Source: Chrysemys picta bellii (lineage: Eukaryota > Chordata > Testudines > Emydidae). Taken from it: DNA of 64,000 nucleotides. Positions 47,575-54,977 of this stretch are shown in pieces. The translations under genes were made by a program, and so were the position numbers. The notes under the pieces were generated by a model. The model had not been told where the DNA came from and ran no database searches. It was given only the letters and a program-made list of their open reading frames with translations. The stretch spans positions 46,428,882 to 46,492,881 of the forward strand of contig NC_088792.1 in NCBI RefSeq assembly GCF_011386835.1. The letters are read 5' to 3'. Numbering within the stretch: the stretch's first letter is position 1; every line of letters begins with the position of its first letter.

Positions 47575-49114
47575 TGTGATCGGTGTCGGCCCACCTACCC
47601 GCTAGGGGGCGGTGGGGAGCTACGAGGTCACTGGCCGGCCTGGGTCACGCCTCCGTCAGCGGGGAATTAGCGGCGGGGCGGCCGCCAGCCAGAGTCTGTA
47701 GCGCGCCCCTCAGGCAGGGGAGCGCCGGCAAAGGTCAGTAGCGCGCCCCTCAGGCAGGGGAGCGCCGGCAAAGGTCAGTGGCGCGCCCCTCAGGCAGGGG
47801 AGCGCCGGCTAAGGTCAGTGGCGCGCCCCTCAGGCAGGGGAGCGCCGGCAAAGGTCAGTGGCGCGCCCCTCAGGCAGGGGAGCGCCGGCAAAGGTCAGTG
47901 GCGCGCCCCTCAGGCAGGGGAGCGCCGGCAAAGGTCAGTGGCGCGCCCCTCAGGCAGGGGAGCGCCGGCAAAGGTCAGTGGCGCGCCCCTCAGGCAGGGG
48001 AGCGCCGGCAAAGGTCAGTGGCGCGCCCCTCAGGCAGGGGAGCGCCGGCAAAGGTCAGTGGCGCGCCCCTCAGGCAGGGGAGCGCCGGCAAAGGTCAGTG
48101 GCGCGCCCCTCAGGCAGGGGAGCGCCGGCAAAGGTCAGTGGCGCGCCCCTCAGGCAGGGGAGCGCCGGCAAAGGTCAGTGGCGCGCCCCTCAGGCAGGGG
48201 AGCGCCGGCAAAGGTCAGTGGCGCGCCCCTCAGGCAGGGGAGCGCCGGCAAAGGTCAGTGGCGCGCCCCTCAGGCAGGGGAGCGCCGGCAAAGGTCAGTG
48301 GCGCGCCCCTCAGGCAGGGGAGCGCCGGCTAAGGTCAGTGGCGCGCCCCTCAGGCAGGGGAGCGCCGGCAAAGGTCAGTGGCGCGCCCCTCAGGCAGGGG
48401 AGCGCCGGCAAAGGTCAGTGGCGCGCCCCTCAGGCAGGGGGGCGCCGGCAAAGGTCAGTGGCGCGCCCCTCAGGCAGGGGAGCGCCGGCAAAGGTCCCGG
48501 CGTGGCTCTGCCGGGTAGGGGAGCGCAGGCCCACCCTACACCACTGCGCTCCAGCCCAGGGCCCTGACAGTGGCAGAACGAGGGTCCCACCACTGGGTCA
48601 GCGGGGTCGTCCCGCTACATAGACTCACCACTGTGCAGCTCTGTCCCTGGGCTACTTCCTACCCGATTGCTCGCCCGAATCCCTCTGGTCCCGTGAGTGC
48701 GTCGGGGTAGTCCGCTGCTGGCAGCTCCGGCTCCCCCTCAGGCTCAGGCTCCTCCAGCTCCTCTGGGTACTCGGCTGCTGGCAGCTCCCGCTCCCCCTCC
48801 GGCTCCTCCAGTTCCTCTGGGTACTCGGCAGCAGGCAGTCCTGGCAGCCCCAGTCCGTCCTCCAGGTGAGGTTTCCACAGGTCCAGGGCCTCCCCTGGTG
48901 TGGCAGCAGGCTCTGAAGGGAGCAGCCCGCGGTCTGCGTCTGCCTCCCTCCCTGGTGCTGCCCTAACTGAGCTAAGGGCCCCGCCCTTTATACTTCCTGT
49001 TCCACCCCTCCCCTTCCGGGGGGTGGAGCAAGCTTGGGCTGGCCCCGCCCACTCAGGCTGAGGGAAAGGCACTTTACCCTCAGGGTCGGAGGGAAGCCAC
49101 CCTGGCTCCCTACA
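47575..49114 (-). repeat. 3' LTR (1540 bp)
   Basis: In element orientation it begins TGTAGGGAGCCAGG at 49114 and ends CGATCACA at 47575. Its first 456 bp (49114-48659) encode the last 151 codons and the stop of Gag-Pol. Next come a unique stretch and a 20-unit 40-bp array. It is 40 bp longer than the 5' LTR, exactly one array unit. I see no canonical AATAAA in it. Confidence 0.93.
47701..48495. repeat. 40-bp tandem array, 20 units (3' LTR)
   Basis: The unit starts GCGCGCCCCTCAGGCAGGGG and continues AGCGCCGGCAAAGGTCAGTG. Units start every 40 bp from 47701; the twentieth (48461) breaks off after AAGGTC. Each unit can fold: GCGC pairs with GCGC and CCCCT with AGGGG around a CAGGC loop. Units 3 and 16 carry GGCTAAGG instead of GGCAAAGG, and unit 19 has GGGGGG before CGCC. 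A degenerate related unit follows at about 48500-48536. The plus-strand open frames through it arise because 40 is not a multiple of 3 and the unit lacks stops. Confidence 0.95.
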
Positions 49115-52100
49115 TACCCCACCCCTCAAATCCAGCTCCCGAACCTCGGAGCTGGCGTCCTCAGCCTCCCCCAGACGGGAGAAGAAGTCCGCGTTGGCGT
49201 TGTCCCGTCCCGCCCGATGGTGGATCGTGAAGGCGTAGGTTTGTAGTGTAAGATACCACCGCTGCAGGCGGGCATTCGCGTCCTTCATCTTGTTGAGCCA
49301 CTTCAGGGGTGCATGATCCGTAACCAGTATAAAGGGGGCCCCGAGGAGGTAGTAGCAGAGAGCATCAACCGCCCACTTAACAGCTAGGGCCTCTTTCTCC
49401 AGGACGGAGTAGTTCCGCTCCCGGGGGAACAGTTTCCGACTGATGTAAACAATAGGATGCTCCTCCCCGTCCACCTCCTGTGAGAGGACCGCCCCAAGCC
49501 CCACGCCGGAGGCATCGGTCTGGACAATGAAGTCCCGATCGAAGTCCGGGCTGAAGAGAACGGGCTCGCTAGACAGGCGGTCTTTGACAGTTTGAAAGGC
49601 CCTCTCGCAGTCGTCAGACCAGCACACTCTACGGGGGCTATCTTTGGTCAGGAGTTCTGTCAGAGGGGCCGTAATGGTTGCAAAGTGGGGTACGAACCGC
49701 CGGTAATAGCCGGCTAGGCCCAAGAATTGACGCACCTGCCTCTTCGTGGTTGGCGCCTGACATTCCTGGAGGGCTTGAACCTTCCCGATGAGGGGGCGTA
49801 CCTGTCCCCGCCCCAGGGTGTACCCCAGATAAGTGGTTTCTTCGCGCCCGATTTGGCATTTCTTAGGATTGGCTGTGAGGCCGGCGGCGCGGAGGTCCCG
49901 GAGGACAGCCGCCACTTGGTTGAGATGTTCCTCCCAGTTGCTGCCATAGATGACCACATCATCCAGGTAGGCGGCGGCGTACTTGGTGTGAGGTTGCAAA
50001 ACCCGATCCATCAAGCGCTGGAAGGTTGCTGGGGCCCCATGGAGGCCGAAAGGCATCCGAGTAAACTGGTACAAACCTGACGGGGTGGCGAACGCAGTCT
50101 TCTCCTTGGATTGGGGTTCCAAGGGGATCTGCCAGTACCCCTTGGTGAGATCTAAGGTGGTGATGTAGCAGGCTTCTCCAAGCCGGTCAAGGAGCTCATC
50201 GACGCGGGGCATTGGATACGCATCAAACTTTGAAATGGCATTGACTCTTCGAAAGTCAATACAAAACCGCCGGCTCCCATCTGGCTTCGGAACCAGGACG
50301 ACAGGGCTCCGCCATTCGCTCTGGGAATGCTCGATAACACCCAATCCCAACATGGCCTGGACTTCCTCCTCCACAGCCTCTCGCATTCGCCTAGGCAATG
50401 GCCGGGTCGTCTCTCGGACCACCACCCCGGGGTCGGTCTGGATTGCATGGTAGGCAAGCGTAGTCTGTCCAGGCTTCGTGGTGAAGGTCCTGGGGAATGC
50501 CTTCACTAGGCAGAGGGCCTGTTCCCGCTGCTCAGCCGTGAGCGTCTCGGCTAGCTGGGGTTCCCCATTATCAGACTCTTCGGGGGGTTGTGGTCCAAGG
50601 TCTGGTTCAGGTGGGTATGGGGCAATTAGTAGTCCTTCCCGTTCCCGCCAGGGTTTTAAAAGATTCACGTGATAGATCTGCTTTCCCTTCCGGTGATCAG
50701 GCTGCCGGATTTCATAATTGACAGGCCCCACTTGGCGAAGGACTTCATACGGGCCCTGCCAGCGGGCAAAAAGCTTTGATTCCTCCGAGGGGAGCAGGAG
50801 GAGAACTCGGTCCCCGGGGGCAAATAATCGGACCTGGGTGCCCCGATTATATTGCTGCTCCTGGCCCCTTTGGGCCGTGTTTAAGTTTTCCCTCGCGAGT
50901 TCACCCGCCCGGGCCAACCGTTCCTGCAGCTGCAAGACGTATTGTAAAAGGCCCTGCGTTGAGGATGGTGTATGTTCCCAAGTTTCTCTCAGGAGATCCA
51001 TCACTCCGCGGGGCCGTCGCCCATAGAGGAGCTCAAATGGAGAGAACTTCGTGGAGGCCTGTGGAACTTCCCGAATCGCCAGTAGTAAAGGGGGAAGTAG
51101 TTGATCCCACTGACGGAGGTCCTGGGTGGGGAAGCGTCGCAACATTCCTTTCAGGGTTCGATTAAAACGTTCGACTAACCCATCCGTCTGGGGATGGTAA
51201 ACTGAGGCCTGCAGCTTCTTAATCCCCAGCAGGGCACATACCTGACGGAACAACTTAGATGTGAAGTTGGTCCCTTGGTCAGTAAGTAACTCCCGAGGGA
51301 GGCCTACCCTGGCAAAGATCTTCACGAGCTCTGCCGCAATAGTGCGGGCAGTGATACTCCTTAAGGGGACAGCCTCAGGGAAGCGGGTGGCATAGTCCAT
51401 CAAGACAAGGATGTATTGGTAGCCCGCCTGACTTTTCGGGAAGGGTCCGACCAGGTCCATCGCTACTCGTTCAAATGGAACGCCCACGGTTGGTAATGGA
51501 ACTAGGGGGGCCTTCCGGATCCCGGCCGGGGCGGCGCGTTGGCAGTCCGGGCATGACCCACAGTAATCCTTCACTTCGCGGTGGATGCCGGGCCAGAAGA
51601 ACTTGGCCAGGACCCTAGCTGCGGTTTTCTCCGGTCCTAAATGGCCTGCGGCTGGGATGTCATGGGCTAGCTTTAGGACCGCCCGTCGATGAATGCGGGG
51701 AACCACGAGTTGGGTCCGGACCTCTTGAGTTTGAGGGTCCCGCTCCACACGGTAGAGACGATCTTGGTCAAGCTCAAATCTAGGCCATTGGGTAGCCCGC
51801 TGGGCCTCCACGACCTTCCCCTCTACCCGTGCCAGCTGTTCATAGGCAAACCGGAGCGTAGGGTCCTCCCTTTGGTCTCGGCTAAAGTCCCGAATGTCCA
51901 CCGGGGGGCCCCCTGTCTCCTGGCCGTCTTGCCTGGGTGAAAGGGATGGGTCACCGTCGGGGTCGGGGCTCCGCCTGGGGCCTGGGTCCGTCGCAGAGGA
52001 GGCTCCCTCGAATGCCTCTTCCGGAGATCGGGACCGGAGCAGCTCGACGAATTCTGGCCAGTCCCGGCCCAGGATGATTGGGTAGGCAAGGGACGGGGCC

Positions 52101-53389
52101 ACCGCCACATTCATTACCTGAGTCGCCCCGTCTACCGTGAGAGGGATCTGCACGGTGGGGTACGGTTTCACGTCCCCATGTATGCACTGTATCCGTACCT
52201 CCCCGATGATCTGCTCGGTGTCCGGGAGGAGGGACTGGCGGACAAGAGTCTGCCCACAGCCCGAATCAATTAGACCCACCACAGGTGTCCCGGCGATGCT
52301 CATGGGGGCTGTCAATTTGGCCGCGGATGGTGTGCGGGCCCGGCTCTCCCCGGTGTACACCTGGCCAAAATCGCATTCCATCGCCGTACAGTCTCGTTGC
52401 AGGTGGCCGTACTCACCACACCGAAAGCAAGGTCCTACCTCTGTGCGCCCCGGCCGTGCCGGGTCACCCGGGTGGCCGCGGGGTTGGCCGGGGCCCGATG
52501 GACGGGCCAAACGTCCAGACGGTGCGGGTTGTGGGGCCTCGGGCCGTCGGGGAAAAGTAGTGCCGCCGCCGTTTGGTCGTCGGGCTCGAGCGGGCACATT
52601 GACTTTGGGGGTGGACCCCCTTTCCGGCTTCTGAGCGCCGGGTCCAGAGCTTGGGGGTCGGGCTGTCGGTCCTATTGGGGCCTCGGCCTCTAGAAAGTTC
52701 TCCATAAGTGTGACTGCTGCACTTAGAGTTTGAGGTCGGTGCCGCAACACCCACGCCCTCCCAGGAGTCGGAAGGATGTGCACGAACTGCTCGAGGATGA
52801 TCTGTTCTGTCACCTCAGCCACAGTTCGATGCTCGGGTTGTAGCCATCGGCACGCTGCATCCTTTAATTCCTGTGCCACGGCTCGGGGCCGGGCCCCCGG
52901 GGGGTACAGCTTTCCCCGAAACCGTCGTCGAAAAGTCTCCGGGGTGATGTCGAAGGCATCCAGGATAGCCGCTTTTACTCTGGCGTAAACACGGGCTTCA
53001 TCGTCTGGTAGCCCCCGGTAAGCCTTCTGGGCCGGCCCCGTTAGATAGGGGGCAAGCAGGGTTGCCCATTGGTCCGGCGCCCAACCAGCTACTGCAGCAA
53101 CCCGCTCAAAGGTCACGAGATAAGCCTCTGGGTCATCCTCAGGCCCCATCTTGGCCAGACGGATTGGTGGAGCAGGAGGGTTGGGGGTGGTCACCCCGCC
53201 CGGCTGGGCTCCACCGGGGCTCGGCCACAGGGTGGCAAGTTGCTGGAAACATTGAGTCTGTTGTTCGCGGTGCTGGGCCCCCAAGGTTTGAAGCAACTGC
53301 TGCTGGTGAGTACCCAGCTGCTGTATGAGTTGTTGCTGCTGCTGCTGCTGAGTCTCGGCCAGCACCTTGATAAGCCTTTCCATCTCCAT
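48659..53389 (-). CDS. gag-pol: Gag-Pol polyprotein, Gmr1-like (SCAN-Gag, PR, IN, RT, RNase H)
   Basis: A single 1576-residue frame with ATG in a good context (A at -3, G at +4), 83 bp after the 5' LTR. Residues 1-60 are Gln-rich, probably coiled coil. About 85-236 is capsid-like, and 151-236 matches the SCAN domain ([23 protein letters not shown]). CCHC knuckle is at 321-334 ([14 protein letters not shown]). Aspartic protease motif is IDSG at 374-377. Integrase zinc site is H576, H583, C613, C616; catalytic D645, D704, E740 (DD35E); GPY at 879-881. Reverse transcriptase has D1080 and YLDD at 1141-1144. RNase H has D1292, E1331 or E1333, and D1358. Residues 1426-1576 are encoded by the 3' LTR and end in three acidic [18 protein letters not shown] repeats. 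No stop or shift separates Gag from Pol, so Gag:Pol ratio control is not evident. Function: Gag packages RNA; Pol matures proteins, copies RNA and integrates DNA. Confidence 0.95.
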   Translation of the reverse strand: MEMERLIKVLAETQQQQQQQLIQQLGTHQQQLLQTLGAQHREQQTQCFQQLATLWPSPGGAQPGGVTTPNPPAPPIRLAKMGPEDDPEAYLVTFERVAAVAGWAPDQWATLLAPYLTGPAQKAYRGLPDDEARVYARVKAAILDAFDITPETFRRRFRGKLYPPGARPRAVAQELKDAACRWLQPEHRTVAEVTEQIILEQFVHILPTPGRAWVLRHRPQTLSAAVTLMENFLEAEAPIGPTARPPSSGPGAQKPERGSTPKVNVPARARRPNGGGTTFPRRPEAPQPAPSGRLARPSGPGQPRGHPGDPARPGRTEVGPCFRCGEYGHLQRDCTAMECDFGQVYTGESRARTPSAAKLTAPMSIAGTPVVGLIDSGCGQTLVRQSLLPDTEQIIGEVRIQCIHGDVKPYPTVQIPLTVDGATQVMNVAVAPSLAYPIILGRDWPEFVELLRSRSPEEAFEGASSATDPGPRRSPDPDGDPSLSPRQDGQETGGPPVDIRDFSRDQREDPTLRFAYEQLARVEGKVVEAQRATQWPRFELDQDRLYRVERDPQTQEVRTQLVVPRIHRRAVLKLAHDIPAAGHLGPEKTAARVLAKFFWPGIHREVKDYCGSCPDCQRAAPAGIRKAPLVPLPTVGVPFERVAMDLVGPFPKSQAGYQYILVLMDYATRFPEAVPLRSITARTIAAELVKIFARVGLPRELLTDQGTNFTSKLFRQVCALLGIKKLQASVYHPQTDGLVERFNRTLKGMLRRFPTQDLRQWDQLLPPLLLAIREVPQASTKFSPFELLYGRRPRGVMDLLRETWEHTPSSTQGLLQYVLQLQERLARAGELARENLNTAQRGQEQQYNRGTQVRLFAPGDRVLLLLPSEESKLFARWQGPYEVLRQVGPVNYEIRQPDHRKGKQIYHVNLLKPWREREGLLIAPYPPEPDLGPQPPEESDNGEPQLAETLTAEQREQALCLVKAFPRTFTTKPGQTTLAYHAIQTDPGVVVRETTRPLPRRMREAVEEEVQAMLGLGVIEHSQSEWRSPVVLVPKPDGSRRFCIDFRRVNAISKFDAYPMPRVDELLDRLGEACYITTLDLTKGYWQIPLEPQSKEKTAFATPSGLYQFTRMPFGLHGAPATFQRLMDRVLQPHTKYAAAYLDDVVIYGSNWEEHLNQVAAVLRDLRAAGLTANPKKCQIGREETTYLGYTLGRGQVRPLIGKVQALQECQAPTTKRQVRQFLGLAGYYRRFVPHFATITAPLTELLTKDSPRRVCWSDDCERAFQTVKDRLSSEPVLFSPDFDRDFIVQTDASGVGLGAVLSQEVDGEEHPIVYISRKLFPRERNYSVLEKEALAVKWAVDALCYYLLGAPFILVTDHAPLKWLNKMKDANARLQRWYLTLQTYAFTIHHRAGRDNANADFFSRLGEAEDASSEVRELDLRGGVCREPGWLPSDPEGKVPFPQPEWAGPAQACSTPRKGRGGTGSIKGGALSSVRAAPGREADADRGLLPSEPAATPGEALDLWKPHLEDGLGLPGLPAAEYPEELEEPEGERELPAAEYPEELEEPEPEGEPELPAADYPDALTGPEGFGRAIG
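49115..49127 (-). promoter_or_regulatory. Polypurine tract
   Basis: On the minus strand GAGGGGTGGGGTA abuts the start of the 3' LTR, the place where plus-strand DNA synthesis is primed after RNase H cleavage. It lies inside the Gag-Pol reading frame (codons for RGGV, residues 1422-1425) and is interrupted by two T residues. Confidence 0.75.
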
Positions 53390-53472
53390 CTTCTGTTTAG
53401 GGGCTGTCGCTGCCTCCTTGCTCTAATCCCTTCCGGCAGGGATAGGGGGCGCTACCCGCATTCTCCACCACT
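53390..53472 (-). promoter_or_regulatory. Leader with tRNA primer-binding site
   Basis: Two bases after the 5' LTR, the minus strand reads TGGTGGAGAATGCGGGT (53470-53454). A site opening with TGG pairs with a tRNA CCA end. From memory, the complement resembles the 3' end of an alanine tRNA (CCCGCATCTCCACCA) with one extra base. The leader also holds a 13-codon upstream ORF beginning at the ATG inside this site. The final bases CCTAAACAG before AAGATGG could act as a weak splice acceptor. Confidence 0.65.
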
Positions 53473-53598
53473 TGTGATCGGTGTCGGCCCGCCTACCCGC
53501 TAGGGGGCGGTGGGGAGCTACGAGGTCACTGGCCGGCCTGGGTCACGCCTCCGTCAGCGGGGAATTAGCGGCGGGGCGGCCGCCAGCCAGAGTCTGTA

Positions 53599-54353
53599 GC
53601 GCGCCCCTCAGGCAGGGGAGCACCGGCAAAGGTCAGTAGCGCGCCCCTCAGGCAGGGGAGCGCCGGCAAAGGTCAGTGGCGCGCCCCTCAGGCAGGGGAG
53701 CGCCGGCTAAGGTCAGTGGCGCGCCCCTCAGGCAGGGGAGCGCCGGCTAAGGTCAGTGGCGCGCCCCTCAGGCAGGGGAGCGCCGGCTAAGGTCAGTGGC
53801 GCGCCCCTCAGGCAGGGGAGCGCCGGCTAAGGTCAGTGGCGCGCCCCTCAGGCAGGGGAGCGCCGGCAAAGGTCAGTGGCGCGCCCCTCAGGCAGGGGAG
53901 CGCCGGCAAAGGTCAGTGGCGCGCCCCTCAGGCAGGGGAGCGCCGGCAAAGGTCAGTGGCGCGCCCCTCAGGCAGGGGAGCGCCGGCAAAGGTCAGTGGC
54001 GCGCCCCTCAGGCAGGGGAGCGCCGGCAAAGGTCAGTGGCGCGCCCCTCAGGCAGGGGAGCGCCGGCAAAGGTCAGTGGCGCGCCCCTCAGGCAGGGGAG
54101 CGCCGGCAAAGGTCAGTGGCGCGCCCCTCAGGCAGGGGAGCGCCGGCAAAGGTCAGTGGCGCGCCCCTCAGGCAGGGGAGCGCCGGCTAAGGTCAGTGGC
54201 GCGCCCCTCAGGCAGGGGAGCGCCGGCAAAGGTCAGTGGCGCGCCCCTCAGGCAGGGGAGCGCCGGCAAAGGTCAGTGGCGCGCCCCTCAGGCAGGGGGG
54301 CGCCGGCAAAGGTCAGTGGCGCGCCCCTCAGGCAGGGGAGCGCCGGCAAAGGT
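53599..54353. repeat. 40-bp tandem array, 19 units (5' LTR)
   Basis: Same hairpin-forming unit as in the 3' LTR. CT-variant units are 3, 4, 5, 6 and 15 here, against 3 and 16 in the 3' LTR. The penultimate unit has the GGGGGG variant in both. So both array ends correspond, while the early-middle part differs in copy number and in variant pattern. Confidence 0.95.
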
Positions 54354-54480
54354 CCCGGCGTGGCTCTGCCGGGTAGGGGAGCGCAGGCCCACCCTACACC
54401 ACTGCGCTCCAGCCCAGGGCCCTGACAGTGGCAGAACGAGGGTCCCACCACTGGGTCAGCGGGGTCGTCCCGCTACATAG

Positions 54481-54486
54481 ACTCAC
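54481..54486 (-). promoter_or_regulatory. Possible splice donor in the 5' LTR
   Basis: The minus strand reads GTGGTGAGTC, close to a vertebrate donor (GTGAGT). It sits downstream of the TATA box and upstream of the array, so use of it would remove the hairpin array from the transcript. No strong acceptor is obvious. Speculative. Confidence 0.25.
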
Positions 54487-54843
54487 CACTGTGCAGCTCT
54501 GTCCCTGGGCTACTTCCTACCCGATTGCTCGCCCGAATCCCTCTGGTCCCGTGAGTGCGTCGGGGTAGTCCGCTGCTGGCAGCTCCGGCTCCCCCTCAGG
54601 CTCAGGCTCCTCCAGCTCCTCTGGGTACTCGGCTGCTGGCAGCTCCCGCTCCCCCTCCGGCTCCTCCAGTTCCTCTGGGTACTCGGCAGCAGGCAGTCCT
54701 GGCAGCCCCAGTCCGTCCTCCAGGTGAGGTTTCCACAGGTCCAGGGCCTCCCCTGGTGTGGCAGCAGGCTCTGAAGGGAGCAGCCCGCGGTCTGCGTCTG
54801 CCTCCCTCCCTGGTGCTGCCCTAACTGAGCTAAGGGCCCCGCC

Positions 54844-54850
54844 CTTTATA
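54844..54850 (-). promoter_or_regulatory. TATA box of the 5' LTR with adjacent GC box
   Basis: TATAAAG on the minus strand followed by GGCGGGGC, about 122 bp into the LTR. Transcription would start around 54815-54822, making U3 short (about 150 bp) and leaving the array in the transcribed R/U5 part. The same DNA in the 3' LTR (48986-48992) encodes Gag-Pol residues. The solo LTR at 29053 has its TATA box at the same distance. Confidence 0.7.
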
Positions 54851-54972
54851 CTTCCTGTTCCACCCCTCCCCTTCCGGGGGGTGGAGCAAGCTTGGGCTGG
54901 CCCCGCCCACTCAGGCTGAGGGAAAGGCACTTTACCCTCAGGGTCGGAGGGAAGCCACCCTGGCTCCCTACA

Positions 54973-54977
54973 GTAAC
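54973..54977. repeat. Target-site duplication, right copy (GTAAC)
   Basis: Exact partner of 47570-47574, directly after the right LTR. Confidence 0.93.

Larger units (their letters stand above)
47575..54972 (-). mobile_element. Full-length Gmr1-like Ty3/gypsy retrotransposon with SCAN-type Gag
   Basis: The 7398-bp element, transcribed right to left, has the 5' LTR at 53473-54972, internal region 49115-53472 and 3' LTR at 47575-49114. LTRs start TGTA and end CACA in the sense direction and are almost identical. I see two single-base differences outside the array variants, plus one 40-bp array unit. It has a primer-binding site, a polypurine tract and one uninterrupted Gag-Pol frame with integrase before reverse transcriptase. 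No env-like frame follows. The near-identity of the LTRs and the intact frame suggest a geologically recent insertion and possible current activity. The element is conspicuously GC-rich against AT-rich flanks. Confidence 0.95.
53473..54972 (-). repeat. 5' LTR (1500 bp)
   Basis: Sense orientation runs from 54972 (TGTAGGGAGCC) to 53473 (CGATCACA). It matches the 3' LTR apart from one fewer array unit, the distribution of CT-variant units, G/A at 53491 versus 47593, and one base in the first array unit (CACC at 53621-53624 versus CGCC). The tail-coding sequence is also present here (stop at 54517-54519) but has no pol frame in front of it, so it serves only as U3/R sequence. Confidence 0.93.

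Noticed and set aside
47701..48495. CRISPR-like array
   Set aside because: Units are contiguous with no unique spacers, in a vertebrate LTR.
47778..48622. Plus-strand open frames of 184-254 codons through the 40-bp array (and 104-214 codons at 53796-54480)
   Set aside because: The 40-bp unit lacks stops on this strand and shifts frame each copy, so all three frames stay open. They begin at GTG, not ATG, and encode only the repeat. They are antisense to the retrotransposon.
49727..53503. Antisense and out-of-frame open frames inside the retrotransposon
   Set aside because: GC-rich coding DNA leaves long chance frames on other frames. None has a recognisable domain, whereas the minus-strand 1576-codon frame has all expected motifs.
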